Both the position numbers and the translations under genes were made by a program. From assembly GCA_963576475.1 (NCBI GenBank), contig OY754977.1:30990172-31054171 (forward strand): a stretch of DNA of 64,000 bases, read 5' to 3'. The DNA comes from Molanna angustata (lineage: Eukaryota > Arthropoda > Insecta > Trichoptera > Molannidae). Shown in pieces: positions 48,201-52,306 of the stretch (position 1 is its first letter; each line of letters begins with the position of its first letter). The notes under the pieces are model-generated. The model had not been told where the DNA came from. It did not search any database and was given only the letters and a program-made list of their open reading frames with translations.

Positions 48201-49762
48201 AAAAGGGGGTGGCTCGCCTTCTCACCAGGGCGTGTCGGGTAGATCACCACAGTACCTCGGCGATACACGGTGGCATGTACTGAAGAGGGGAGGTAGAACG
48301 TTCTGCTCGTGGTAGTGCAGAGAAGTTGAAGCAGGTACAGCTACAGCAGTAGTCCAAATCCAGGCAGGGTCAATCAGCGGTATCCAAGCAGGTCCAATCC
48401 AATGTCAATCGAGTCCGTGAAGTTCAAGCAAAGCAATCAGATATATCGATAGGTTCCAAAACAAAGAGATAAAGAAAAAGCCGTCGTCGAGGCGTACAAA
48501 TTGTAAGTGATTTATTTGACAAGTATTTATATAATTACAAACAATGCAGTGGGAAATTCCGCCGCTTATCGGCCGGCAGAGCACGACATTGGCGTTGACA
48601 AATAATAATATATACACGACAGTGTCGTTGACATTTAATTATTATTACTTTATTTATTTTGAGCGTTTATTTTCTCGTCCGTAACATGTATATTTATCAC
48701 TCCTAACTTCTGATCTATTTGCTTATTTACAAATATTTCATTGATTTGTATGTGTACATTCATACATGTCAATTTCTTATGTTCTTTTTTTAAGGGGGGT
48801 ACTGCTGCCAACGTACCTATTTTTCAATTTGATAAACCATCATTATTTCTTATCAAATCGTTTTGAAAAAAATAATTTAGATAGTTTGGGTATTTATAAA
48901 GAAAAATATATCTTTACTTTTTAATAATGTTCTGTATAAATTCTTGTAGAAAAATAATGGCTTACCCCGATTTTCAACGTTTATCTTATATTTTTAATAA
49001 AATATAAGGCATAGTTCAACATATTTTTTTTAAATTAAAGAAGACAAAAATATCTAGAAAAATATGATGTGACGTTGCATTAATGCTTCAGGTTTAGTAA
49101 ATAAACCTAAAAAACATTTATTTTCCATTCAGCGCCATTGCGAAATAAAAGTTTTTTTGGTTTATTTACTTAACCTGATGCATTAATGCAACGTTACATC
49201 ATATTTTTCCAGATATTTTGATCTTCTTTAATTTATAAAAAAATATACCTTATAGTTTTTTAGAAATTTAAGATAAATGTCAAAAATCGGGGTATGCTTA
49301 CTATTTTCCTACAAGAATATATACAGAACATGATTAAAAAGTTAAGGTATATTTTTCTTTATTAATATCCAAACTAACTATGTAGGTTATTTTTTTCAAA
49401 ATGATTCGTTTTGTAGTAATGATGCAAATTCAAATTGAAAAAATAGGTACGTTGGCAGCAGTCACCCTCTTAAATAAAGCTTACAGTGTTTCTAACATGT
49501 AATATACTGTCAAATATGAATATTTTGAAATAAAAGGATCATTGCTCAGCTATGAAGCATGATTTCAAGCCCCCAAATTCTATGTATAATAAGTAATTAA
49601 ATTATTGTTTGTTTCAGGTTTGCTGGACAAACTCTGTCATCCCAGTGCCTCGTATTAGTAACAATACAGATATCAAATTGTACAGACATTACAGTCAATT
49701 GTGATAAAATGGTCATCGGTTCAATGCTACTAAATGAGATTAAACTTGCTTTGGCTAGATAA
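6184..49762 (+). CDS. rb/AP3B1: AP-3 adaptor complex subunit beta, 19 coding exons
   Basis: Large beta subunit of the heterotetrameric AP-3 coat, which sorts cargo from endosomal or trans-Golgi membranes to lysosomes and lysosome-related organelles such as pigment granules. Exons: 6184-6284, 6407-6514, 8433-8571, 8769-8929, 10685-10934, 11266-11539, 11825-11934, 12751-13018, 13461-13678, 15653-15911, 16854-17026, 19226-19335, 21184-21403, 24416-24599, 26270-26469, 46488-46626, 47603-47712, 48024-48127, 49618-49762. They total 3273 nt and splice in frame into 1090 residues, near the vertebrate length. The adaptin N-terminal alpha-solenoid covers roughly residues 35-630, including the [10 protein letters not shown]...[20 protein letters not shown] block typical of AP3B. 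A Ser/Asp/Glu/Lys-rich hinge spans about 690-820 and the ear about 820-1090. The ATG is the first in frame. All introns are GT-AG, with one weak donor after exon 11. Identity is by family motifs read by eye; no alignment was run. Confidence 0.95.
6407..6514 (+). CDS. rb/AP3B1: AP-3 beta exon 2
   Basis: Residues 34-70 ([20 protein letters not shown], then the [11 protein letters not shown] region), the start of the adaptin solenoid. Acceptor TTTTAG, donor GTAAGT. Confidence 0.93.
7324..7511 (-). mobile_element. tRNA-derived SINE family A, copy 2
   Basis: Most complete uninterrupted copy. The - strand head GTCGGCCTTCGTGGCTCAGT carries the pol III A-box. A B-box-like GGTTCGATTGAATCC follows, then the unique body with GTCTGGATCTGTGAGATGAT and a GTTAAATTAATATTTGACAT tail. 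Confidence 0.8.
7919..8155. mobile_element. MITE with about 50-bp imperfect inverted repeats
   Basis: Left ATAACCATAGAAAGCGCAGA pairs with right reverse complement ATAACCACAGAAAACGCAGA. Pairing continues through GATAAATCAA and ATATTTACCTTTGT. Non-coding. Confidence 0.75.
8433..8571 (+). CDS. rb/AP3B1: AP-3 beta exon 3
   Basis: Residues 70-116, with the conserved adaptin block [20 protein letters not shown] and then [20 protein letters not shown]. Acceptor TATTAG, donor GTAAAT, phase 0 at its end. Confidence 0.95.
8769..8929 (+). CDS. rb/AP3B1: AP-3 beta exon 4
   Basis: Residues 117-170, [20 protein letters not shown] through [14 protein letters not shown], the classic adaptin repeat seen in all beta adaptins. 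Acceptor TTTTAG, donor GTATTT. Confidence 0.95.
8950..9310 (-). mobile_element. Possible antisense LINE 3' end
   Basis: On the - strand an open frame begins [20 protein letters not shown], like the C-terminus of some Jockey/CR1-type reverse transcriptase ORFs, followed by low-complexity T-rich sequence. Short and unconfirmed. Confidence 0.3.
9991..10201. mobile_element. Near-perfect 211-bp palindrome (foldback MITE)
   Basis: Arms of about 105 bp, centred near 10096. Left AAATAATAAATAAATTTGGA pairs with right TCCAAATTTATTTATTATTT through to AAAGTG/CACTTT at the centre. I see about one arm mismatch. No coding capacity; lies in AP-3 beta intron 4. Confidence 0.85.
10473..10621. mobile_element. 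Small inverted-repeat element
   Basis: Ends AATGTATGCCAA and TTGGCATACATT flank about 125 bp with a GT-rich interior, in intron 4. The terminal repeats are short. Confidence 0.4.
10685..10934 (+). CDS. rb/AP3B1: AP-3 beta exon 5
   Basis: Residues 170-253: [20 protein letters not shown], then [20 protein letters not shown] and [20 protein letters not shown]. Acceptor TTTCAG, donor GTAACT. Matches the AP3B solenoid up to the insert before the DPDH motif. Confidence 0.95.
11079..11104 (-). repeat. Terminal fragment of the 53576-54206 MITE family
   Basis: GGACTCTGCATTCGGGCC matches the right terminal repeat of that element. Lies in intron 5. Confidence 0.45.
11266..11539 (+). CDS. rb/AP3B1: AP-3 beta exon 6
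   Basis: Residues 254-345: an acidic FYDTEESE insert, a basic stretch, then [20 protein letters not shown] and [11 protein letters not shown], diagnostic of AP3B. The open frame continues upstream of 11266, but CTTTTCAG there joins exon 5 in phase and removes unrelated sequence. Confidence 0.93.
11825..11934 (+). CDS. rb/AP3B1: AP-3 beta exon 7
   Basis: Residues 345-381: [20 protein letters not shown] and [17 protein letters not shown]. Acceptor TTTTAG, donor GTAACA, phase 0 end. Confidence 0.95.
11935..12750 (+). other. AP-3 beta intron 7
   Basis: AT-rich, non-coding; no recognisable mobile element or exon seen. Confidence 0.6.
12751..13018 (+). CDS. rb/AP3B1: AP-3 beta exon 8
   Basis: Residues 382-471: [40 protein letters not shown] and [13 protein letters not shown]. 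Strong adaptin similarity. Acceptor TTCCAG, donor GTATGT. Confidence 0.96.
13461..13678 (+). CDS. rb/AP3B1: AP-3 beta exon 9
   Basis: Residues 471-543. Junction with exon 8 gives [20 protein letters not shown], closely matching AP3B, then [20 protein letters not shown]. The open frame extends upstream to 13409, but TTACTTTCAG at 13451-13460 is the acceptor. Confidence 0.96.
13985..14098. mobile_element. Short palindromic element
   Basis: AAAAACACATAAAATGAAAC and ATTCCACAATGAGTATTTA pair with TAAATACTCATTGTGGAAT and GTTTCATTTTATAAGTGTTT around an ACCTATTAGGC loop. Confidence 0.7.
14214..14261 (-). mobile_element. SINE family B head fragment
   Basis: On the - strand: TGGGTGGTGGCACACCAGTC, then a TAGTAATCCAGTG-like segment, as in the fuller copy at 60812. 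Confidence 0.45.
15653..15911 (+). CDS. rb/AP3B1: AP-3 beta exon 10
   Basis: Residues 544-630: [20 protein letters not shown], then [20 protein letters not shown] and [10 protein letters not shown]. End of the adaptin trunk. Acceptor TCTCCAG, donor GTATGT. Confidence 0.96.
15912..16853 (+). other. AP-3 beta intron 10
   Basis: AT-rich sequence with a GAAGAAGAAGA microsatellite near 15990. No exon or defined element seen. Confidence 0.55.
16854..17026 (+). CDS. rb/AP3B1: AP-3 beta exon 11
   Basis: Residues 630-687: [20 protein letters not shown] and [19 protein letters not shown], the conserved AP3B segment just after the trunk. Acceptor TTTTTCAG. The donor at 17027 is GTTTTT, a weak match; an alternative phase-0 GT at 16995 would shorten the exon by about 11 codons. 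The 3' edge is the least certain boundary in the gene. Confidence 0.85.
17378..17600 (+). repeat. 40-bp minisatellite, about 5-6 copies
   Basis: Unit TGTGGGTGGAGTTACAGTGA followed by TTTTACAATATTGCCAAATA. Units begin every 40 bp (17420, 17460, 17500, 17540, 17580). Later copies diverge. A partial ATATGTGGGTG unit resumes after the LINE at about 18582. Confidence 0.85.
17605..18582 (+). mobile_element. 5'-truncated Jockey-like LINE inserted in the minisatellite
   Basis: Open frame 17606-18430 (274 aa) starts at the reverse transcriptase catalytic box FADDTS and runs through the thumb and C-terminal region ([22 protein letters not shown] block, then [20 protein letters not shown]). A short 3' UTR ends in an AACAATAAACAATAAACAA tail. 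The upstream RT and endonuclease are lost, so it is dead. The uninterrupted frame suggests a fairly recent insertion. It splits the 40-bp array. Confidence 0.8.
18694..18718. repeat. (CT)n microsatellite
   Basis: About twelve uninterrupted CT dinucleotides in intron 11. Confidence 0.9.
18979..19095 (+). mobile_element. Possible Helitron 5' end
   Basis: Starts TCTATATAAATAAAAC and continues with AATGGCTGGACCAATTGTAA, resembling the 5' ends of Helitrons common in Lepidoptera. No CTAG-hairpin 3' end was located, so this is a fragment at best. Confidence 0.4.
19226..19335 (+). CDS. rb/AP3B1: AP-3 beta exon 12 (hinge start)
   Basis: Residues 688-724: [19 protein letters not shown] and then Ser/Asp/Glu-rich sequence, the start of the disordered hinge (Ser-phosphorylated in vertebrate AP3B). 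Acceptor GTTTAG, donor GTAAGC. Confidence 0.9.
19900..20392 (+). pseudogene. Mariner transposase remnant, left part
   Basis: Decayed mariner transposase with SDETW (about 20070), [39 protein letters not shown] (DD34D region) and the C-terminal FYEERIKKL...CIEWVGDY. Stops and frameshifts are present. The reading breaks after GDY at 20392 and resumes with VEK-stop at 20963 beyond an inserted DNA element. Confidence 0.75.
20393..20961. mobile_element. Non-autonomous DNA element inserted in mariner
   Basis: Ends GGGCCGGTATTACAG and, reversed, GGCCCGGTATTACAG flank about 570 bp of non-coding sequence. The target is duplicated as TAT or CTAT. Subterminal sequence near the right end (AACTCATTGAGTTTGTCAAA reversed) also occurs in a truncated copy at 47341-47430. 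Confidence 0.8.
20962..20981 (+). pseudogene. Mariner transposase remnant, right part
   Basis: TATGTGGAAAAATAA reads YVEK-stop, the usual GDYVEK end of mariner transposase, continuing from 20392. Confidence 0.65.
21184..21403 (+). CDS. rb/AP3B1: AP-3 beta exon 13 (Ser-rich hinge)
   Basis: Residues 724-797: a Lys-rich start, then runs of Ser with interspersed Glu/Asp ([18 protein letters not shown]), low-complexity disordered hinge. Acceptor TTTATAG, donor GTATGA, in phase with both neighbours. Confidence 0.9.
21480..21905 (-). mobile_element. LINE C-terminal fragment (Jockey/R1-like)
   Basis: A - strand 137-residue open frame (21489-21902). It contains [20 protein letters not shown] and the Cys-rich [20 protein letters not shown] end typical of LINE polyprotein C-termini. 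The 5' portion is missing. Lies in AP-3 beta intron 13. Confidence 0.7.
21959..22139 (+). mobile_element. 149-bp insertion flanked by 16-bp duplication
   Basis: Insert 21975-22123 lies between two exact copies of AAGTTACATAGAAAGG (21959-21974 and 22124-22139). A closely similar segment at 37311-37452 abuts the 73-bp satellite in intron 15. Confidence 0.7.
22172..22300 (+). mobile_element. tRNA-derived SINE family A, copy 3, head
   Basis: GTCGGCCTTCGTAGCTCAGT (A-box), GGTTCGATTCC (B-box, 22227-22237), then body sequence up to a MITE insertion. The rest continues at 22447-22506 and 23399-23420. Confidence 0.85.
22301..22446. mobile_element. MITE inserted in SINE A copy 3
   Basis: GAGCCTTTTCACAC and GTGTGAAAAGGCAC ends flank 146 bp rich in internal palindromes (CCGGGTAA/TTACCCGG). 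The flanking TAA is duplicated relative to other SINE copies, as in PIF/Harbinger elements. Confidence 0.75.
22447..22506 (+). mobile_element. SINE family A, copy 3, middle
   Basis: TAAGTCTCCAGAATCTGGCA through TTACTTGACATAG, continuing the SINE after the MITE and broken by a LINE at 22507. Confidence 0.75.
22507..23398 (+). mobile_element. 5'-truncated Jockey-like LINE inserted in SINE A copy 3
   Basis: Open frame 22532-23038 (168 aa) is a reverse transcriptase C-terminus ([35 protein letters not shown]). A long 3' UTR ends in an AAATAAATAAATA tail. ATAG occurs at both joints (22503-22506 and 23395-23398) as a possible target duplication. Confidence 0.75.
23399..23420 (+). mobile_element. 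SINE family A, copy 3, tail
   Basis: CACGTATTAGTTGCCCGAGA corresponds to the SINE tail seen (antisense) at 4741-4770. Confidence 0.7.
23421..24415 (+). other. AP-3 beta intron 13, distal part
   Basis: AT-rich non-coding sequence with no recognised element or exon. Confidence 0.5.
24416..24599 (+). CDS. rb/AP3B1: AP-3 beta exon 14
   Basis: Residues 798-859: Lys/Ser/Glu hinge end, then [20 protein letters not shown] and [13 protein letters not shown], the hydrophobic LDLLL region starting the AP3B C-terminal domain. Acceptor AAAATAG, donor GTAATT. Confidence 0.92.
25198..25942. mobile_element. Non-autonomous DNA element with inverted ends, intron 14
   Basis: CAGTCTTATTCATAATA at the left pairs with TATAAATAAGACTG at the right, with further imperfect pairing inward (ACAGTGTATAA / TACTGTGG). 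No ORF. No clear target duplication seen. Confidence 0.55.
26270..26469 (+). CDS. rb/AP3B1: AP-3 beta exon 15
   Basis: Residues 859-925: [40 protein letters not shown] and [16 protein letters not shown], typical of the AP3B ear. The open frame extends upstream, but TTCTCCAG at 26262-26269 is the acceptor. It is followed by the 20-kb intron 15. Confidence 0.95.
26617..29078 (-). repeat. LTR (3' LTR in element orientation) of the 10.6-kb element
   Basis: 2462-bp direct repeat matching 34773-37234 at a constant offset of 8156 with no net indels. One base difference noticed (27405 A versus 35561 C). Near identity implies recent insertion. Confidence 0.88.
29079..29100 (-). promoter_or_regulatory. 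Polypurine tract of the 10.6-kb LTR element
   Basis: The - strand reads CAGAGGGGAGAG directly before the LTR start TGTGATGAATC, the expected position for plus-strand priming. Confidence 0.7.
29760..30470 (+). pseudogene. Decayed LINE reverse transcriptase fragment inside the LTR element
   Basis: Pieces in shifting frames read [31 protein letters not shown] and [13 protein letters not shown]. This is the thumb region typical of Jockey/CR1 LINEs. It is antisense to the host LTR element and full of stops. Confidence 0.6.
33970..34690 (-). repeat. About seven 99-bp tandem repeats in the LTR element leader
   Basis: Units starting GCAAAGAGG occur at 34150, 34249, 34350, 34449, 34548 and 34657 (99-109 bp apart), with earlier diverged copies from 33978. 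In element orientation they lie just downstream of the primer-binding site. Confidence 0.85.
34755..34772 (-). promoter_or_regulatory. tRNA-His-type primer-binding site of the LTR element
   Basis: The - strand reads TGGTGCCGTGACCAGGAT two to three bases inside the LTR end. TGGTGCCGTGAC is the complement of the tRNA-His acceptor end plus CCA; the further match is from memory. Confidence 0.7.
34773..37234 (-). repeat. LTR (5' LTR in element orientation) of the 10.6-kb element
   Basis: Partner of 26617-29078. Terminal TGTGATG/CATCACA inverted repeat. Small open frames inside are identical between the two copies and are not genes. Confidence 0.88.
37239..37452 (+). mobile_element. Repeat leader abutting the 73-bp satellite
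   Basis: TATGTCACTGAACTCTTCCT and CGATTTTGATGAAATTTTCC resemble a common insect repeat. From 37311 it matches the 149-bp insert at 21975-22123 up to AAGAAATC, where the satellite begins. Confidence 0.55.
37453..38387 (+). repeat. 73-bp satellite array, block 1 (about 13 monomers)
   Basis: Monomer starts GACATCACCTGTGCACAAAC and ends CTATAAAATGTGGGT; starts at 37523, 37596 and 37669 give a 73-bp period. Variants at two places (TTAGAACAG/TTATAACAG and GAATCAACC/GAATCTACC) cycle as a three-monomer, 219-bp higher-order unit. Confidence 0.95.
38388..42599 (+). mobile_element. Intact-looking RTE-type LINE, 4.2 kb
   Basis: Inserted in a satellite monomer with a 7-bp duplication TACCTAT (38381-38387 and 42600-42606). 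About 1.17 kb of 5' leader, one 1005-codon ORF, almost no 3' UTR, and a GTATGTATATGTATGTATG tail as in RTE elements. No stop or frameshift in the ORF, so it may be recently active. Confidence 0.88.
39561..42578 (+). CDS. RTE LINE polyprotein: AP-like endonuclease plus reverse transcriptase
   Basis: 1005 residues. The N-terminal endonuclease/exonuclease/phosphatase domain (about 20-265) shows [29 protein letters not shown] (Asp near 163), IIDYVCVD and ETDHYLV, the expected catalytic set. A Lys-rich linker follows. The reverse transcriptase domain (about 500-780) shows [41 protein letters not shown] (catalytic Asp near 632), [16 protein letters not shown] and YADD at about 730-733. The C-terminal region ([26 protein letters not shown]) matches insect RTE elements. 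It would nick the target and copy its own RNA by target-primed reverse transcription. The ATG at 39561 is the first long-frame Met; about 20 residues precede the endonuclease core. Confidence 0.93.
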   Translation: MQPATHHGMVRGVGEKRRTECRVGVWNIRGGMDRKMNELCDIMKGKEIDVMCVSETKKKGSGMNVRNDGMIELWSGVKSDEFACKGVGVILAERMGKCMKEYKLARPRLMWVRMKIGITSIFLIVGYAPGNSDSESEKDDFWNSVIEIMNERKDNERVILAGDLNGWVGVRRKDFESVLGPHGDIRVNDNGKRLLEVCTEGNLFVANSVFSHKRVHQYTWERGNERSIIDYVCVDAALRKATVDTRVYKGAELETDHYLVISRIDLFTGWRSKTHRSEPPKRTKVERLQDESVRNEYGKKTGNELLRATHSRKNMEDAWTTLKETVCKTAMNVCGVAKRGGKKGDAWWNEKVKLAVGEKKKAWMELIAAKGSDSEERAKEKYKVCKKLVKDTVKREKDRVKEKESLKIANDFPGNMKMFWKGVAKRKNGTVKALQGINDKDRKIIMDEEGVKERWKEYFMELYDSGIIGGVTQRAWQVSEDEKDEITREEVLEAVKHAKAGKAAGYDSISAELIKYGGEQTLEWCHSLFNLCWEAGRTPADWRNAVVVPLYKSKGSKLDCKNYRAISLLSSVGKMYARILDQRVRKVTECKIWDVQGAFVGGRGCIDQIFSLRMVTEKVLDKNQKLFCALIDLEKAYDKVVREKLWDILSAYGVKSKLIRAIASLYENSEACVRVNDTVTSWFSINNGVRQGCVLSPWLFNLYIDFCIRALKDESKGLKLSNVIVRDLMYADDKVLLAESMEELQYLVSMVYEECIENGLRMNASKSKVMVFEKSESRTACKIRVENEWLEQVDEYVYLGSMFQRNGRPDKDIERRVMAGNRVNGALRPVMNDRNISKAAKVAIHNAILVPTLTYASETWTWQKSHESRINAVEMRSLRRICNRTMYDRVRNENIRKECKMKKDIINRMKVNTLRWFGHMGRMNEERLTKKIYNADRNGLRGRGRPRKGWHDHVNDILKDGNVRSMYNRRTCMRRCMNVDEAMNVCQDRKIWRSVLSAYPVRDMA
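42600..42841 (+). repeat. 73-bp satellite array, block 2 (about 3 monomers)
   Basis: Continues the array after the RTE insertion in the same register, ending GACAT at the Gypsy insertion point. Confidence 0.92.
42842..43044 (+). repeat. Gypsy element 5' LTR
   Basis: 203 bp, begins TGTTGTGTAATCTATGG and ends TTTAAATCA. Nearly identical to 45912-46116. Confidence 0.93.
43045..43058 (+). promoter_or_regulatory. Primer-binding site of the Gypsy element
   Basis: TGGTGTCAGGTGTG lies directly after the 5' LTR. TGGTGTCAG fits the 3' end of a tRNA-Leu. Short match. Confidence 0.55.
43128..43595 (+). pseudogene. Truncated gag of the Gypsy element
   Basis: 155 residues of Gag N-terminal/capsid type sequence ([56 protein letters not shown]). 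It stops where the CCHC zinc knuckle should follow, because of the internal deletion. Confidence 0.8.
43646..45745 (+). pseudogene. 5'-truncated pol of the Gypsy element: RT thumb, RNase H, integrase
   Basis: 699 open residues. The pol-like reading actually begins just upstream near 43597 ([17 protein letters not shown]), immediately downstream of where the YxDD box would be. Then RT connection ([30 protein letters not shown]), RNase H ([37 protein letters not shown]), integrase zinc finger (HGDAHLG...CKTCQ), integrase core with D (AMDIGEY), D (RCDNNPF) and E (SNGLSEKGV), and a C-terminal region. RNase H and integrase look intact; RT palm and protease are missing. The ATG at 43646 is not a natural start. 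Confidence 0.85.
45912..46116 (+). repeat. Gypsy element 3' LTR
   Basis: 205 bp, preceded by purine tract AAAGGAAGGAG. Followed by the GACAT duplication and renewed satellite. Confidence 0.93.
46117..46401 (+). repeat. 73-bp satellite array, block 3 (about 4 monomers)
   Basis: Array resumes with GACATCACCTGTGCACAAAC. The last monomer is diverged (TTTTTTTAATCAGCC) and gives way to unique intron sequence before exon 16. Confidence 0.92.
46488..46626 (+). CDS. rb/AP3B1: AP-3 beta exon 16
   Basis: Residues 926-972: [20 protein letters not shown] and [20 protein letters not shown], an ear segment. Acceptor TTTACAG, donor GTTAGG. It resumes the exon 15 frame after the transposon-filled intron. 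Confidence 0.93.
46920..47330 (-). mobile_element. Antisense RTE-like LINE C-terminal fragment, intron 16
   Basis: The - strand open frame 46948-47286 reads [22 protein letters not shown]-like [18 protein letters not shown] and [10 protein letters not shown], the C-terminal end common to insect endonuclease-reverse transcriptase LINEs, ending [12 protein letters not shown]. The rest is missing. Confidence 0.75.
47341..47430. mobile_element. Truncated copy of the 20393-20961 DNA element
   Basis: AGGGCCGGTATTACAGTCGG then CCCTCAACTCATTGAGTTTG, matching the right end of that element in reverse. The other end is absent. Confidence 0.75.
47603..47712 (+). CDS. rb/AP3B1: AP-3 beta exon 17
   Basis: Residues 972-1008: [20 protein letters not shown] and [17 protein letters not shown], an ear segment. 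Acceptor CTTTCAG, donor GTTCGA (weak after +3). Confidence 0.92.
48024..48127 (+). CDS. rb/AP3B1: AP-3 beta exon 18
   Basis: Residues 1009-1043: [20 protein letters not shown] then [15 protein letters not shown]. Acceptor GTTTTAG, donor GTAATT. Confidence 0.9.
48161..48686. mobile_element. Solo LTR, intron 18
   Basis: 526 bp starting TGTAACCGACACC and ending GTCCGTAACA (TG...CA), flanked by the exact 5-bp duplication TGTAT (48156-48160 and 48687-48691). No interior; consistent with LTR-LTR recombination. Unrelated to the other two LTR families here. Confidence 0.8.
48794..49469. mobile_element. piggyBac-like MITE with TTAA target duplication, intron 18
   Basis: TTAA at 48790-48793 and 49470-49473 flank a 676-bp element. 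Its ends GGGGTACTGCTGCCAACGTA and, reversed, GGTGACTGCTGCCAACGTA share TGCTGCCAACGTACCTATTT. Imperfect pairing extends through nearly the whole element. No transposase. Confidence 0.85.
49618..49762 (+). CDS. rb/AP3B1: AP-3 beta exon 19 (stop codon)
   Basis: Residues 1043-1090: [20 protein letters not shown], then [20 protein letters not shown] and AR before TAA. Acceptor GTTTCAG. The final KLAL-type helix matches the AP3B end. Confidence 0.93.
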
Positions 49763-50391
49763 ATATTATTCATTTTAATATTTAGCTTGATAACTCTCAT
49801 AACCTCGTATCTCATAAAGTGTCATTTTACAGGAGACACTAAAACCTTTGTGACTTTCTCTACACATTTTTATTTTTCTGTTAATGTTTATTGAAAGTTC
49901 TTTCATCTAAGAAAGAATTTATTAATTGTATTTGTTTAATTTTTTTAAGCCTTCAAAATATATTATTATTTATTGATATGAGAATGCAGCTTTTTCAGAT
50001 AAGAGGTTGTGAGAGCGATTAAGTGATTTTGTATTATTACATTCATATCATATTTGGTACTTTGTTATATTTTTCAATAGTAATGTATGCGTGATTTAGA
50101 TATGTACATGGAATATAATTTAAATAGCCCTCAAATTAAGATAAAGGATTTGATATTTGAATTATGGAGAGTTAATGTGTCACTACTGATGATTATATCA
50201 AAATCAGTTGTGTATATTATGTGTAGAAGAGCATATATTTATATATAATATACATACTTAGATGGTGCACTTAACAAATTTTCTATAAATCAACATAAGA
50301 TCTTTTCGCAGAATTTGTCTTAAGCGGGTAGGATGAAAACATCTTTATTGTATAACAAATAATGATTGATGTGTTTTATTTTTAAATTAAA
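49763..50391 (+). other. AP-3 beta 3' UTR candidate
   Basis: AT-rich non-coding sequence after the stop. The first poly(A)-signal-like hexamer is ATTAAA at 50386-50391; a canonical AATAAA is at 50792-50797, beyond a SINE. The true cleavage site cannot be fixed from sequence alone. Confidence 0.4.
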
Positions 50392-50649
50392 ATATATTTC
50401 CTCAAATTAGACGCCTCCATATTTAATTATCTAATTAAATTTCTGCTGCTGAATATGACCATTTGCATATACTCCCGACCATTTGTTAGTTATGTCTACT
50501 ATTTATTTTTATTTATTATTTTCTTATATAATACCACACATTCAAAATACACAATCACAAGATACAAAAAATATACATAATTAAAAAATAGCATATTGTC
50601 GTTTACCAGAGTCCAAGAACTCATGTGTAAAGGAGACATTTAAAAACAA

Positions 50650-50768
50650 ACCTCATACATTCCCCAAACTAACCATTGTAGCTTGCGCTATAGGTGAAGG
50701 AAATCAGTCATGGCAGTATTCGATCTCGCGACCACTGAATCCAACGCACTACCCATCCTGCCACCACA
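50650..50768 (-). mobile_element. tRNA-derived SINE family B, copy 1
   Basis: On the - strand: GGTGGCAGGATGGGTAGTGC, a B-box-like segment GCGAGATCGAATACTGCC, then CATGACTGATTTCCTTCACC. Same family as 60812. Confidence 0.7.
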
Positions 50769-50797
50769 TTGATTGATAGTATTATTTCATAAATAAA

Positions 50798-52306
50798 CTG
50801 TTCTTCTTGAAACCATTTATTAAAAAAAAACACACTGTGAAATATGTATTCATATTTAGTTATTACATATTATTTCTATATAGATATCTCTAAAGCTCTA
50901 AAGATAATAGAGCTATATTGCACTTGGTACTTCAATATTGTTACTACTGGCCTATTGTCTGATAATTCTAAACTCTGTAATTTTAAACGTAACCCTTTAA
51001 AACCTCTTGATCATAATTTTCAATTCATGCAGCTATTGTCTCATTAATGCTTCCTTCTTTGTTAGCCTTTCTTCCACTGTTAGATGTATGCCACTTCTAA
51101 TGATTTCCATTTTTTTCTATTATGAGGATTAAATTTTTCTGTCAATCACAAATATGCGTCGGATCATATGTAAAAGATCAGCCATTTTGAAATATTTGGT
51201 ATGACGCGTTAGTCAAGTATTAAACAACCTTTTAACCCGTCCTAACTTGACGTCTACTAAATAAAGGTGTAATAAAGATAGTCACGATTTGTAAGTAAAA
51301 TTTTACGTTAATCACGCTCTATTACCAGGATTAGATAGTTTATGTTTATAAGTAAGAAGGAATATTTTTAACCTTGACATATTTGTATAATTTTTAAATT
51401 ATATTATTTCAAGTAACAGTGCATTCATTTATTTTTTTAGAATTTCGTTTTTTATTCCATTTATTATTTCATTATCTCGTATTCTGATTCGTCTAAATTT
51501 ATCCGTCTGAATTTTAGTACATGAGAAATGTAAAAAAGTTGCTTGCATTTATACGGGACTCATTACGTCACACTGCGCAGAAAAAATCCTTTTATCCATG
51601 GTCGCCCGTTGGTTACATACGTTTTCGTACTCTGAAACGAATCAGAATAGGACATAATGCCTTCAAAGTCTGTCTGTACTGGCAAATATATTTATTTAGA
51701 GCCTTATATGGATCCAATTTTGAAATAGATACTACTTGTCAAATGAATGAAAAATCATTATATCATTTTTTGTCTCTGTACCCACTTATATGTACCTATA
51801 TTATTTTATCATTAGTTAAAAAAACTCAATAACATGACATTACATGTACTTAGTTTTGTTAATATCATTATTGATCAAATATGATGTGTAGTTGTGACAA
51901 GATAACAGTGTCACATCAATATAAAATAAGCATTATGACTGATTTATAATCGCTTTCAGTTTATTTTAATACATTCACGTTATATATTATTAGGAATATT
52001 TATGCATCCATCTAATATATTATTTGTCACACAACTGTAGGGTTCCTATTCATTGTAATGTATTGGATAATATTATTTTAAGCTTACCATCCACATAGGC
52101 GCAGCGTACGGATCAAAATTTTGTCTCCTAGCAACGACGTCAGTGGTAACGACGATCTGATGCGCTCGCATGAATTCCCATATTAAGAATGCTCAAATCT
52201 GTCTGATGCGCTTATGTGGATGCTAACCCTTATAGTCAATTTCACCAAGCCAACCTCAACTGTCGCCTACAAAATAATCACTTAAGAATTTAGATAGATA
52301 TTGTAT
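50798..52306. other. Intergenic, no gene recognised
   Basis: AT-rich sequence with short random open frames, none with family resemblance. Confidence 0.5.
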
